A stretch of 64,000 nucleotides of DNA, taken from Actinacidiphila bryophytorum. GTDB taxonomy: Bacteria > Actinomycetota > Actinomycetes > Streptomycetales > Streptomycetaceae. Location of the stretch: contig NZ_JAFFIX010000003.1 of assembly GCF_016916835.1 (NCBI RefSeq), positions 411,248-475,247 of the forward strand, given 5' to 3'. Numbering within the stretch: the stretch's first letter is position 1; each line of letters begins with the position of its first letter. Below are positions 18,621-27,793 of the stretch, in pieces. The position numbers and the translations under genes are program-made. The notes under the pieces are model-generated. The model ran no database searches, was not told where the DNA came from, and worked only from the letters and a program-made list of their open reading frames with translations.

Positions 18621-21600
18621 ATGGGGGCGGCACGGGGGGCGGCGGGCGGCGGAGCGGACGACGTACTCGTCCGGGTCTGCGACCTCGCAGGACGCCCCCG
18701 CGGCACCGGCTTCCTCGCCGACGCCGACGGCACGATGGTCACCAGCCACGAGGCCGTCGACGGCCTGGCCCGGCTGGTGCTGCACGCACCCGGCGGGCAG
18801 TTGTGCCTGGTCGAGGCCGCCGCCATCACCGCACTGCCGGAAGAGGGCCTCGCCCTGGTCGCCACCGAAGGGCTGAGCATGCCGCCGCTGGCACTGGCGC
18901 CCGGCGGCCCCGCGCACCCCGAGCGGCGGATCCGCGTCCGGCTGCCGCAGCCCGCCGAGGGCACGGTGCTGGGCACCGCCACGGTGACGTACACCGCCAC
19001 CGACCGCTTCCACCTGCTGGAGGGCGTCTACGAACTCGCCCTGGACGGCACCGACATGAGCCGTGTGCCGCCGCAGGCCTCCGGCACGCCCGTCGTCGAC
19101 GCGCTGACCGGCGCGGTGCTCGGCGTCGTCGCGACCGCCCTGCACGCCGGGCACCGCGCCGCCGGCTTCGCACTGCCGCTGCGGCCCGCGGGCGCACCCC
19201 GCGCGCTGACCGACCTGCTGGCCCGCAACGCGGCGACCGTGCCCGGCTACGGCCCGCACCTGAACCTCGCCGGCGCGCTCCAGCTGACCGCGACCTCCGT
19301 GGGCGCGGCCTCCGGCCCCGCCGAGTGGCGCGAGCCGGTCGCCAGGCCGGACGTCGCCGACGCCCTGCGGGAATTCCTCGCCGCACGGGGGGAGAGCGCC
19401 CCGCTGGTGCTCGGCCTGGTCGGCGAGCCCGGCACGGGCCGCAGCACCGAGCTGGCCCGGCTCGCCGCCCGCCGCACCCGCGGCGCACTGCCCGCACCCA
19501 CCGTGTGGCTGCGCGGCGCGGAACTGCGCCCCGCCGACGGCGGCATCAAGGACGCGGTGGAGCGGTCGCTGCGCACCGCGGCCCGGATCGTCGGCGCCGC
19601 CACGACCGCCGAGCCGCTGCACGCCTCGCCCGACGCCGTCGCCGACCTCGCGCGGGCCGCAGGGCGCCCGCTGCTGATCGTGCTCGACGCCCCCGAGGAG
19701 ATGCCGCCGGTCCTCGCCCACGCCCTCGACGACTGGACCGCGGGCACCGCGAGCTGGCTGCGGGCGGGGACGGCCCGGCTGGTCGTCGCCTGCAGGCCCG
19801 AGTTCTGGGACCAGGCGGGCCGGCTGCTGCCCGCGGCCCTGCTGCACGGGCGCCCGGCACCCGGGTCACCCGAGGACGGCAGCCGCCCGCTGCCGCCGTA
19901 CGTGCGCGTCGGCGACCTGGACGCCGCGCAGGCCGCGGCGGCCCGCGAGCGCTACGGCCTGCCCGACGGGGCACTCGGCAGCGCCGACGAGGCGCACCCG
20001 CTGACGCTGCGGCTGCTGTCGGAGGTCCGTGCGGCCGTCCCGGGCGGCGCCGACGGCACCCCCTCCCGCGTGCAGGTCTTCGCCGCGCACCTCGACCTGA
20101 TGTGCCTGCGGATCGCGGTCCGGCTGGCCGCCGCGGCCGACCCGCCGGTACGCGGCACCGGCGTGCGGCACCTGGCCGCCCGGGTCGCGGGCCAGGTGCA
20201 CGAGGCCGCCCGCCGCTGCCTCGGCCCTGGCCAGGGCGAGCTGGACCGGGAGGCCTTCGAGGAGCTCTTCCCCTGGCGTACGGGCTGGGCCTCCGCCGTG
20301 CTGACCGAGGGCCTGCTCGTCCCCGCGGGCGCCGGCTACCGCTTCGTCCACGAGGAGGCCGCCGACTGGCTGCAGGCCGTGCACCTGGACCTGGCCGCGG
20401 CCCTGCAAGCCCTGGTCCACCGCTGGTTCGCCGCCCCGGCCGCGGAATCCGCCGACGCTCCCGTACGCCTCCCCTCCCGCCCCGCCGCGCGGGCAGGGCA
20501 GCCGCCGCCCGTACCGCCGGCGCCGGCCGTCGCCCCGCCGTCGGCGCCGCGCTCCCTGCCGGTGCCCCGGCACCGGGCGGGACCCGTCGTGCAGGCGCTG
20601 CTGATGGCGCCGCCCGCGGAACTGGCCGGGCATCTGGCCGGCCTCGTCCAGGCCCTCGACCACAGGACGCCGCCGCCCACCCGCTGCACCCCGCGCAAGG
20701 CGCCCGCACCGCCCCCGCCTGCGGTCACGGTGCCGGCCCCGTCCGCGCCGCCCCCCGACGACCTCGACGCCGACACCGTGCCCAACCCCAGGACCCGCAG
20801 GGCCGCCCGCCCCGACGCGGTACCCGGGACGCTGCGGCAGCAGGACTCCGACGACGGCGGCTGGCCCGACGGCGTGCAGGTCGCCGGGCGGCCTTCCCTG
20901 CCCGGCCCCGCAGCCCGGCGCGGCGACGCCCTGTGGTGGGCGGCGCACCTGCTGCGCGAGGTGCTGCTGCGGCTGCCCGACGCGACGGTGTGCCGCACGG
21001 TGCTGCGCGACCTGGCAGCCAGGACCGCGGTACGGGCCGTGGAGCGCGGCGGCTTCACCCCCGAGGGCATGGGCGGCCTCGGCGACTTCGGGCCGTGGTT
21101 CTGGCGCCGGGTGCGGCTGCCGGTCGCAGAACGCCTCGAACTGCTGCGGCTGCTGCTGCCCGCCGACGGCCCGCCCGGGCTGCCCGACCGCCACGACCGC
21201 TTCCTGGCCGCCGTCGCCGAGCTGCTGTGCGAGCGGCCCGCCGACGTGCTGCCCGCGGTGTGCGGCTGGTTCGACGACGACCGCCCGCTCCAGGCACCGC
21301 CCGGCATCGACGGGCCGCGGCTGACCGTCGCCTCGGCCGCGCAGGCCCTGCTGCACACCCACCGCAGGCTCGCCGTGGACGACCTGACCGAGGCCCTGGT
21401 CGCCGCGGCCCACCCCGGCGCCGACGAACTCCTGGCCGCGCTGGCCGAGGACGAGCCGTCCGCGGTGTGCCGGGCCGTCGACCGCTGGGCGCACGACCCG
21501 CGCCCGGACCGGCACGTCGCAGCCGCCGCGTACGGCCCGCGCGCCGCCCTGCACGTGCGCTCCGACGCCGACCGCGAACTCCTCCGCTATGCCGCCCTTG

Positions 21601-22421
21601 CCGTACTGTCCCGCCCCGGCGACTGCTCGCTGCACGGCGCCGTGCTGGGCATGCTGGTCCGCGACCCGGCCACCCGCGCCCGCCACCTCCCGGCCGCACT
21701 CGACCGTTTCGCCACCGGCGACCCCAGGCTGCCGGCCGGCGCACTGGCCGCGGCGCTGACCACGCATCCCGAACCGGTGCTCGCCGCCTTCCAGGCCAGG
21801 CTGCGGTCCGCCGAGGTCGGCGCCGACGACCTGCTCGCGGAGATGGCCGCGGTCACCGCCCCCGCGCTGGCCCGCAGGACCGCCGCCCTGGTCCAGGACC
21901 ACCTGCGGCACCGCCCCGCAGGGGCAGCGGGCGTCGCCCGCTTCCTGGACCTGCGGCTTGAACAGGGACCCGCGGTGCGTGCCGTGGTCCTGCCGCTGAC
22001 CACCGCGCTGCTGCGCGACCACCCGCCGGAGGTCCGCAGCATCCTGGTCGCGGTGCTCGCCGCCCCCGGCAGCCACCTGTCCCGGCCGCTGCGCCAGGAA
22101 CTCCTGGACGCTGTGCTGGAGACGGAACGCGACCCCGACGTCCTGGACGCCCTGCTCGCCGCGGCGGCCGACGGCGCCGCCCGCCGGCCGCCGCCGCTCA
22201 CCCACGACCTGGTCCGCCGCCTCGCCCTGCTGCTCGGCCGCACCCCCGAGGGCGCCGCCCGCTTCGACCGCCGCGTCGTCGAACTCGCCGCCGCCACCCC
22301 CGACTTCTCCCGGCTGCTGCTCGACTGGCTCACCGACACCGCCACCTGGGACCCGCTCGTCGGCCCGAGCGCCCGCCACCGCCTCGGCCGTCCCGCACCG
22401 GCGTCGGGCGAGCGCAGCTGA
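18621..22421 (+). CDS. Large trypsin-like / P-loop NTPase protein of unknown function
   Basis: 1266 residues, no signal peptide or membrane helix seen, so cytosolic. Residues 14-190 look like a trypsin fold: His43 in MVTSHEAV and Ser154 in PQASGTPVVD fit the catalytic His and Ser. The expected Asp position reads EEGLALV, so the triad is probably incomplete. A P-loop NTPase domain follows: Walker A GEPGTGRST (268-276) and Walker B RPLLIVLDAP (349-358), resembling STAND/AAA signalling ATPases. A Pro-rich linker spans about 635-770. The last 490 residues are Leu/Ala/Arg-rich helical repeats, likely a sensor or scaffold. It sits alone between truB and ribF. Protease-plus-STAND architecture suggests a switch-like regulator or defence protein, but no function is known to me. 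Confidence 0.75.
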   Translation: MGAARGAAGGGADDVLVRVCDLAGRPRGTGFLADADGTMVTSHEAVDGLARLVLHAPGGQLCLVEAAAITALPEEGLALVATEGLSMPPLALAPGGPAHPERRIRVRLPQPAEGTVLGTATVTYTATDRFHLLEGVYELALDGTDMSRVPPQASGTPVVDALTGAVLGVVATALHAGHRAAGFALPLRPAGAPRALTDLLARNAATVPGYGPHLNLAGALQLTATSVGAASGPAEWREPVARPDVADALREFLAARGESAPLVLGLVGEPGTGRSTELARLAARRTRGALPAPTVWLRGAELRPADGGIKDAVERSLRTAARIVGAATTAEPLHASPDAVADLARAAGRPLLIVLDAPEEMPPVLAHALDDWTAGTASWLRAGTARLVVACRPEFWDQAGRLLPAALLHGRPAPGSPEDGSRPLPPYVRVGDLDAAQAAAARERYGLPDGALGSADEAHPLTLRLLSEVRAAVPGGADGTPSRVQVFAAHLDLMCLRIAVRLAAAADPPVRGTGVRHLAARVAGQVHEAARRCLGPGQGELDREAFEELFPWRTGWASAVLTEGLLVPAGAGYRFVHEEAADWLQAVHLDLAAALQALVHRWFAAPAAESADAPVRLPSRPAARAGQPPPVPPAPAVAPPSAPRSLPVPRHRAGPVVQALLMAPPAELAGHLAGLVQALDHRTPPPTRCTPRKAPAPPPPAVTVPAPSAPPPDDLDADTVPNPRTRRAARPDAVPGTLRQQDSDDGGWPDGVQVAGRPSLPGPAARRGDALWWAAHLLREVLLRLPDATVCRTVLRDLAARTAVRAVERGGFTPEGMGGLGDFGPWFWRRVRLPVAERLELLRLLLPADGPPGLPDRHDRFLAAVAELLCERPADVLPAVCGWFDDDRPLQAPPGIDGPRLTVASAAQALLHTHRRLAVDDLTEALVAAAHPGADELLAALAEDEPSAVCRAVDRWAHDPRPDRHVAAAAYGPRAALHVRSDADRELLRYAALAVLSRPGDCSLHGAVLGMLVRDPATRARHLPAALDRFATGDPRLPAGALAAALTTHPEPVLAAFQARLRSAEVGADDLLAEMAAVTAPALARRTAALVQDHLRHRPAGAAGVARFLDLRLEQGPAVRAVVLPLTTALLRDHPPEVRSILVAVLAAPGSHLSRPLRQELLDAVLETERDPDVLDALLAAAADGAARRPPPLTHDLVRRLALLLGRTPEGAARFDRRVVELAAATPDFSRLLLDWLTDTATWDPLVGPSARHRLGRPAPASGERS

Positions 22422-22440
22422 GCAGCACCGGAAGCCGCCC

Positions 22441-22492
22441 CCGCCGCCGCGGGGAAGCACGCCCCGGCCGGGCCGAGGATCCGCGGCGGCGG
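22441..22492 (+). terminator. Hairpin terminator ahead of ribF
   Basis: ccgccgccgcgg (22441-22452) pairs perfectly with ccgcggcggcgg (22481-22492). The 28-nt loop itself contains a small GC hairpin. It lies 20 bases after the stop of the large NTPase gene. Confidence 0.5.
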
Positions 22493-22562
22493 CGGACATG
22501 GCAGTCTTGGCTCTGCAGAAAAGCGAATGTCATGGATTCAGCGAGGGAAGCGGAGCGTCAAG

Positions 22563-23534
22563 GTGCAGCGCTGGCGGGGCTTGGATGACGTTCCCGGTGA
22601 CTGGGGACGCTGCGTCGTCACCATCGGCTCCTACGACGGCGTCCACCGGGGCCACCAGCTGATCATGGGCCGTGCGGTGGAGCGGGCACGCGAGATGGGG
22701 CTGCCGTCGGTGGTCGTGACCTTCGACCCGCACCCCAGCGAGGTCGTCAGGCCCGGCAGCCACCCTCCGCTGCTGTCCGCCCACCACCACCGCGCAGAAC
22801 TGGTCGCGGCACTCGGGGTGGACGCCCTGCTGATCATCCCCTTCACGAGCGAGTTCTCCCAGCTCTCACCGAGCGAGTTCGTCCGCACGGTGCTGGTGGA
22901 CGGGCTGCACGCCAAGCATGTGGTGGAGGGCCCGAACTTCCGCTTCGGCCACAAGGCCGCGGGCGACGTCGACTTCCTGTCCGCGCTCGGGCTGAAGTAC
23001 GACTACGAGCTGGAGGTCGTGGACCTCTTCATGAGCGGTGCGGCCGGCGGCGGCGAACCCTTCTCCTCCAGTCTGACACGGCGGCTGATCAGCGCGGGCG
23101 ACATGGAGGGCGCCGCCGAGGTGCTGGGCCGCCCGCACCGGGTCGAGGGCGTCGTCGTACGCGGCGCCCAGCGCGGCCGCGACCTGGGCTACCCCACCGC
23201 CAACGTCGAGACCCTGCCGCACACCGCCATCCCCGCCGACGGCATCTACGCGGGATGGCTGCACGTCGGCGACGAGGCCATGCCCGCCGCGATCTCCGTC
23301 GGCACCAACCCGACCTTCGACGGCACCACCAGGACCGTCGAGGCCTACGCCATCGACCGGGTCGACCTGGACCTCTACGGCCTGCACGTCGCCGTGGACT
23401 TCCTGGCCTATCTGCGCGGGATGGAGAAGTTCGACACCATCGACGCCCTGCTCGAACGGATGGCCGACGACGTGAAGCGCGCCAGGGACCTCATCGGGGC
23501 GGCCGCCCAGCCCTCCCGCAGCGACGCCCGCTAA
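22563..23534 (+). CDS. ribF: Bifunctional riboflavin kinase / FAD synthetase
   Basis: Converts riboflavin to FMN and FMN to FAD. 323 residues. The N-terminal nucleotidyltransferase domain has GSYDGVHRGHQ (HxGH-type motif) and VTFDPHPSEV. The C-terminal kinase domain begins RPHRVEGVVVRGAQRGRDLG with YPTAN. The GTG at 22563 is chosen because the protein then starts at the family N-terminus (QRWRGLDDVPGDWG), with GGAG 8 bases upstream; the longer frame adds 12 unlikely residues. No FMN-riboswitch-like structure is evident in the 141-base leader. A shared hairpin separates it from the convergent regulator gene. Confidence 0.96.
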   Translation: MQRWRGLDDVPGDWGRCVVTIGSYDGVHRGHQLIMGRAVERAREMGLPSVVVTFDPHPSEVVRPGSHPPLLSAHHHRAELVAALGVDALLIIPFTSEFSQLSPSEFVRTVLVDGLHAKHVVEGPNFRFGHKAAGDVDFLSALGLKYDYELEVVDLFMSGAAGGGEPFSSSLTRRLISAGDMEGAAEVLGRPHRVEGVVVRGAQRGRDLGYPTANVETLPHTAIPADGIYAGWLHVGDEAMPAAISVGTNPTFDGTTRTVEAYAIDRVDLDLYGLHVAVDFLAYLRGMEKFDTIDALLERMADDVKRARDLIGAAAQPSRSDAR

Positions 23535-23543
23535 CCGCCGCCT

Positions 23544-23565
23544 GCCCCGGGGGCACCCCCGGGGC
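23544..23565. terminator. Bidirectional hairpin between ribF and the response regulator
   Basis: gccccgggg (23544-23552) and ccccggggc (23557-23565) form a perfect 9-bp stem with a 4-nt loop in the 31-base gap between convergent genes. It can serve both strands. Confidence 0.7.
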
Positions 23566-24234
23566 TCACGTCGGGCGGACCAGCCGCGTCTCGTACGCGA
23601 ACACCACCGCCTGGACCCGGTCCCGCAGCTCCAGCTTGACCAGCACCCGGCTGAAGTGCGTCTTGACCGTGGCCTCCGCCAGGTGCAGCGACGCGGCGAT
23701 CTCGGTGTTCGACAGCCCCCGGCCCACCTCCACCAGTACCTCCCGCTCCCTGGCCGTCAACCGCGACAGCCGCTCGTCCGCCTCAGGACCCTCGGCGCCG
23801 CCCGCCGCCGGCAGCTGGTGCGCGAAGTTCTCCAGCAGCCGCCGGGTGATCCGCGGCGCCACCACCGCGTCCCCCGCCGCCACCGACCGGATGGCCGCCA
23901 GCAACTCCTCGGGCAGCGCGTTCTTCAGCAGGAAGCCGGACGCCCCCGCCCGCAGCCCGGCGAAGGCGTACTCGTCCAGGTCGAACGTCGTCAGGATCAG
24001 CACCTTCGACTGCGGGCAGCTCTCGATGATCCGCGCCGTCGCCTCGATCCCGTCGGTGCCCGGCATCCGCACGTCCATCAGCACCACGTCGGGCCGCAGC
24101 TCCCGGGTGAGCCGCACCGCCTGCGCACCGTCCCCCGCCTCACCCACCGCCGTCATGTCGGCCTGCGCGTCCAGCACCATCGTGAACGCCATCCGCAGCA
24201 GCGGCTCGTCGTCCACCAGCAGCACCCGGATCAC
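23566..24234 (-). CDS. NarL/LuxR-family response regulator
   Basis: 222 residues. Receiver domain 1-120 with acidic pocket VDDEP, phosphoacceptor Asp54 (VVLMDVRMPG) and Lys104 (FLLKNA). The C-terminal LuxR helix-turn-helix has LTAREREVLVEVGRGLSNTEIA and ATVKTHFSRVLVKL. The GTG at 24234 is chosen because it follows an ideal GAAGGAGGAG at 5-7 bases and starts directly at the receiver strand; an alternative GTG at 24324 would overlap the kinase stop by GTGA and add 30 low-complexity residues. It is the last gene of a unit with its kinase and an ABC exporter, which it probably regulates. Confidence 0.92.
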   Translation of the reverse strand: MIRVLLVDDEPLLRMAFTMVLDAQADMTAVGEAGDGAQAVRLTRELRPDVVLMDVRMPGTDGIEATARIIESCPQSKVLILTTFDLDEYAFAGLRAGASGFLLKNALPEELLAAIRSVAAGDAVVAPRITRRLLENFAHQLPAAGGAEGPEADERLSRLTAREREVLVEVGRGLSNTEIAASLHLAEATVKTHFSRVLVKLELRDRVQAVVFAYETRLVRPT

Positions 24235-24320
24235 CGGCGCCTCCTCCTTCCTGCCCGCGACCACCCTCCCCGGCGAGGTGGCGCCCGCCGGCGGTGCTGC
24301 GGATGCTGCGGATTCTGCGG

Positions 24321-25760
24321 TCACAACGGCTCCGGAGTGGTCAGAGTGAGAACGGCGGCCACCTGCCAGCCGCCGCCGGGCAGCGGCCCCGCCGTCAGCC
24401 GGCCGCCATAGGCCGCGGCACGCTCCCGCATCCCGGGCAGCCCGTGCCCGGCGGACGCGGCGGGGTCGCGCGGCAACGCAGGCCCGGTGCCGTCGTCGGT
24501 CACCGTGACGGACACCGCCTCCGGCGCGCACTCGACCCGCACCTCGGCGCTGGCCCCCGCGGACGCGTGCTTCAAGGTGTTGGTCAACGCCTCCTGCACC
24601 AGCCGGTACACCGTCAGCTGCGCCGCGACCGGCACGAGCGCCGGATCACCGGCCACCTCCAGCCGGGTGGGCAGTCCCGCCGCCCGCACCTGCTCGGCCA
24701 GCGCGGGCAACTGCCCGATGCCCGGCATCGGATGCCGCAGCGCGTCCGGCTCGTCGGCCCGCAGCACCCCGAGGAAGCGCCGCATGTCCGTGATCGCCTG
24801 CCGCCCCGTCGCCGACACCTGCCGCATCGCGGTGGCCGCCCGCTCCGGACTGCGCCGCTGGGCGAAGACCGCGCCGTCCGCGAGCGCCACCATCACCGAC
24901 AGGTTGTGCGTCACGATGTCGTGCATCTCCCGGGCGATCCTGGCCCGCTCCCCGGCCACCGCGAGCTGCGCCTGCTGGTCGCGCTCCCGCTCCAGCCGGA
25001 CCGCCCGGTCCTCCAGCGTCGCCAACCGGTCCCGCCGGCTGCGCATGTTGAGCCCCAGCACCATCGCGGCGGTCGCCATCGCCGACAGCGACACGAACGT
25101 CCCCGTGCCCCTGTCGTGCATCGACCACCGCAGCGTCGCGAGCAGGATGCCCCCTTCCAGCACCGCGAACGCCAGCAGCGTGCGCCGCCGGGTGCTGTAG
25201 GCGGCCACCGCGTACAGCGCGACGAGCAGGGTCACGTCCGTCGGGATCCGCACGTCGAGGCACCACTGCACCAGGGCCGTGCCCGCGATCGTGCAGAACA
25301 CCGCCATCGGCGCCCGTCGCCGCCAGACCAATGGCAGCACCAGCGCCGCGTGCAGCGGCACCAGCAGCATCGGACGGCCGCACAGCTGCTGGCGCAACGC
25401 CGCGGCGCTCGCCATGAACAGCCCCACCGCGAAGACCGCGTCCAGCGCGGGCGGCGACAGCCGCACCCACCGGGCGACCCGGGCATACCCCGCCCGGCCC
25501 ACCCGCTCGACCCGAGCCGCCACCCGCCCCACCGGCCCCGCCGCCTGCTCCACCGTCCCGCCCGCGCTACCGCCGGCGTCCGGCAACGACCCCCGGCCCG
25601 CCGAGCCGAGCCCCGGGACGGCGTCCGGGTCCGAGATCCCGCCCGGGTTCGAGGCCCCGCCCGCCTGGGGGACCCGGCCCGGGTCGGACGTCTCACCCAG
25701 GCCAGGGACCCCTGCCGACTCCGCGGACGCCCCGCCCGCGGACGGCATCGCGAACGTCAT
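24321..25760 (-). CDS. Membrane histidine kinase (NarL-partner type, HisKA_3)
   Basis: 479 residues. The first 100 are a Gly/Pro/Ala-rich low-complexity segment with repeated GxSDP units. About five hydrophobic segments (108-240) anchor the protein. A coiled linker leads to HisKA_3 with phosphoacceptor His280 (ARIAREMHDIVTHNLS). The ATPase domain has N-box EALTNTLKHA (Asn394) and G-box GHGLPGMRERAAAYGG. There is no extracellular sensor loop of size, so it may sense within the membrane. The ATG at 25760 lies 10 bases after the permease stop; ATG 25748 is an alternative. It phosphorylates the response regulator encoded next. Confidence 0.9.
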   Translation of the reverse strand: MTFAMPSAGGASAESAGVPGLGETSDPGRVPQAGGASNPGGISDPDAVPGLGSAGRGSLPDAGGSAGGTVEQAAGPVGRVAARVERVGRAGYARVARWVRLSPPALDAVFAVGLFMASAAALRQQLCGRPMLLVPLHAALVLPLVWRRRAPMAVFCTIAGTALVQWCLDVRIPTDVTLLVALYAVAAYSTRRRTLLAFAVLEGGILLATLRWSMHDRGTGTFVSLSAMATAAMVLGLNMRSRRDRLATLEDRAVRLERERDQQAQLAVAGERARIAREMHDIVTHNLSVMVALADGAVFAQRRSPERAATAMRQVSATGRQAITDMRRFLGVLRADEPDALRHPMPGIGQLPALAEQVRAAGLPTRLEVAGDPALVPVAAQLTVYRLVQEALTNTLKHASAGASAEVRVECAPEAVSVTVTDDGTGPALPRDPAASAGHGLPGMRERAAAYGGRLTAGPLPGGGWQVAAVLTLTTPEPL

Positions 25761-25770
25761 CACGCCACCG

Positions 25771-26619
25771 TCACGCGTCGCGCCGCTTGAGCAGCACCGC
25801 AGCCGCCGCCAGCGCCACCGCCGCATACAGGCAGAACACCGCGAATCCGGTCCATGGCGCCAGCGTATGCGCCTCCCGGTGCAGGGATATCAACGACTGG
25901 CCCGCGTTGCTCGGCAGCCACTGGTTGACGTGGTTCGACCAGGACGTGGGCAGCGCCTCGGCGAGCACCGGCACCACCAGCAGCAGCCCGAACACCGTGG
26001 CGATTCCGCCCGCCGTGTTCCTGATCAGCGCGCCGATCGCCACCCCAAGCAGACCCACGACCGTCAGATACAGGCCGACTCCCATCACCTGGCGCAGCAC
26101 TCCGGGGTTGCCCAGGGACGTCCCTATGTGCTTGGAGGACATGGTCGCCTGGCCGATCAGGAAGGCGACGAGCGCGCCCGCCGTCGTCAGCACCCAGATG
26201 ACCGCGGCATACAGCCCCGCCTTGGCCCACAGCACCGGCAGCCTGCCCGGCACCGCGGACAGCGACGCCCGGATCATCCCGGTCGCATACTCCCCGCTGA
26301 TCATCAGCACCCCGAGCACGCCCACCGCCAGTTGGGCCAGGAAGAAGCCGCGCAGGCTCGTCATACCCGGCTCGAAGTCCGCCCGCTCATGCGGATTCAT
26401 GCTCGCCCAGTGGCTTGCGGTGAACGCCGAGAACAGCGCACCCAGTCCGATCAACGCCACCACGGCCGCTATCAGGGTGTAGAAGGTGGAGCGCAGACTG
26501 CGCATCTTGATCCACTCGGAGTGGAACACCCGCAGCTGGGTGACATGGCCGCGCGGGGCGGCCGCCGCGGCCGGGGGCACGGGGCCGCCCGCCATGACCG
26601 TGCTGGTCGTCGTACTCAT
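25771..26619 (-). CDS. ABC-2 type transporter permease
   Basis: 282 residues, about six membrane segments (near 46-65, 95-112, 130-155, 175-200, 205-225, 255-278). The cytosolic N-terminus is Pro/Ala-rich and leads into VFHSEWIKMRSLRSTFYTL, typical of ABC-2 permeases of the NatB/BcrB kind in actinobacteria. The start overlaps the ATPase stop by ATGA. With the ATPase it forms an exporter, possibly for an antimicrobial or lipid; substrate not predictable. Confidence 0.88.
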   Translation of the reverse strand: MSTTTSTVMAGGPVPPAAAAAPRGHVTQLRVFHSEWIKMRSLRSTFYTLIAAVVALIGLGALFSAFTASHWASMNPHERADFEPGMTSLRGFFLAQLAVGVLGVLMISGEYATGMIRASLSAVPGRLPVLWAKAGLYAAVIWVLTTAGALVAFLIGQATMSSKHIGTSLGNPGVLRQVMGVGLYLTVVGLLGVAIGALIRNTAGGIATVFGLLLVVPVLAEALPTSWSNHVNQWLPSNAGQSLISLHREAHTLAPWTGFAVFCLYAAVALAAAAVLLKRRDA

Positions 26620-27545
26620 GCCGGCTGTCCTTCCCGCTCGCGCGCCGGGGACTGATACTCCACCGCGTCCCTGGTCATCTCCATGAACGCCTCCTCCAAG
26701 GACGCCTGCTGCGGCGTCAGCTCGGCGAGGGCTATCCCGGAGTCCGCCGCGATCCGGCCGATCCGGTCACTGCTCAGCCCGGTGACCTCCAGCACCTCCC
26801 GCTCGGTCGAACTCACCGTGACCTCCGGCCCGGCCAGCGCCTGCCGCAGCCGGTCCGCCTCGTCCGTCCGCACCCGCACCGACGTGCCCGCCGCGGACCG
26901 TACGAACTCCGCCACCGACGTGTCGGCCATCAGTCGGCCGCGGCCGATGACGATCAGGTGCTCGGCCGTCAGAGCCATCTCCGACATCAGATGCGAGGAC
27001 AGCAGGACCGTGCGGCCCTCGGCGGCGAGGTCCTTGAGCAGATTGCGGATCCACAGGATGCCCTCGGGATCGAGCCCGTTCACCGGCTCGTCCAGCACCA
27101 GCGTGGCCGGGTCGCCGAGCAGTGCGCTGGCGATGCCCAGCCGCTGGCCCATGCCCAGCGAGAAGCCGCCTGCCCGCTTTCGCGCGACCTCGCGCAGCCC
27201 GACGATGTCGATCACCTCGTCCACCCGGCGGCGCGGTATCCCCGTCGTGGCGGCCAGCGCCAGCAGATGGTTGTAGGCGCTCCGGCCGGTGTGGATCGCC
27301 CGCGCCTCCAGCATGGCGCCGACCTCGTGCAGGGGCGCACGGTGCTGGGCGTACCGTTTCCCGTTGACCGACACCTCCCCGGAGGTCGGAGCGTCGAGCC
27401 CGAGGATCATCCGCATCGTGGTCGACTTCCCGGCACCGTTCGGCCCGAGGAAGCCCGTGACGGCGCCCGGTCGCACGGTGAAACTCAGCTCGGTCACCGC
27501 GGCGCGCTCGCCGTAGCGTTTGGTCAGGGCGTGGGCTTCGATCAT
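26616..27545 (-). CDS. ABC transporter ATP-binding protein
   Basis: 309 residues. Walker A GPNGAGKST (34-42), signature SLGMGQRL (129-136), Walker B LVLDEP (149-154), then LSSHLMSEM (His switch) and a C-terminal regulatory part (about 220-309) as in BcrA/NatA-type ATPases. The ATG at 27545 begins MIEAHALTKRYGE, the usual start; the frame remains open upstream without ribosome binding signals. It heads the leftward unit ATPase-permease-kinase-regulator, an arrangement typical of self-regulated export systems. Confidence 0.92.
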   Translation of the reverse strand: MIEAHALTKRYGERAAVTELSFTVRPGAVTGFLGPNGAGKSTTMRMILGLDAPTSGEVSVNGKRYAQHRAPLHEVGAMLEARAIHTGRSAYNHLLALAATTGIPRRRVDEVIDIVGLREVARKRAGGFSLGMGQRLGIASALLGDPATLVLDEPVNGLDPEGILWIRNLLKDLAAEGRTVLLSSHLMSEMALTAEHLIVIGRGRLMADTSVAEFVRSAAGTSVRVRTDEADRLRQALAGPEVTVSSTEREVLEVTGLSSDRIGRIAADSGIALAELTPQQASLEEAFMEMTRDAVEYQSPAREREGQPA

Positions 27546-27793
27546 GGGAGGGACCTCTTGGCGTGCGTCGGAGGGGGGTCGATCAGGATGTCTCCATCGT
27601 CCGATTCCCGACCCCCCGTCCGCGACGGTCCACGGGCGGATTCCGTAGCCCGCCGGCTGCATCCCCGGGGTGACACCGTGTACGACCGGCGGGGTACTCG
27701 ACCGCCCGGAGCCCTTACACGCCAAGGGGCCGCCGCCGTGGAGACCCACGGCGGCGGCCCGATGTCGGCGCGGTGCTCTTCGCCCGCCCGCCC
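27546..27793. other. Promoter region of the ABC/two-component unit and upstream terminator
   Basis: 248 bases between two leftward genes. The right part holds a strong terminator hairpin for the ATPase gene at 27794. The rest must carry the promoter of the ABC unit, but I could not find a convincing -35/-10 pair. GAGG near 27554-27557 serves as its ribosome binding site. Confidence 0.45.
27727..27760 (-). terminator. Strong hairpin terminator after the EspI-like gene
   Basis: A perfect 15-bp stem (gggccgccgccgtgg at 27727-27741 with 27746-27760) and tetraloop, 34 bases past the stop of the leftward gene. It is the leftmost boundary of the type VII secretion locus. Confidence 0.8.

Noticed and set aside
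22422..22562. FMN riboswitch ahead of ribF
   Set aside because: The leader is short, and I see none of the conserved RFN-element blocks; only a GC hairpin.
24235..24531. N-terminal extension of the response regulator into the kinase gene
   Set aside because: Arg/Ala-rich out-of-family sequence; an ideal ribosome binding site lies at the internal GTG at 24234.
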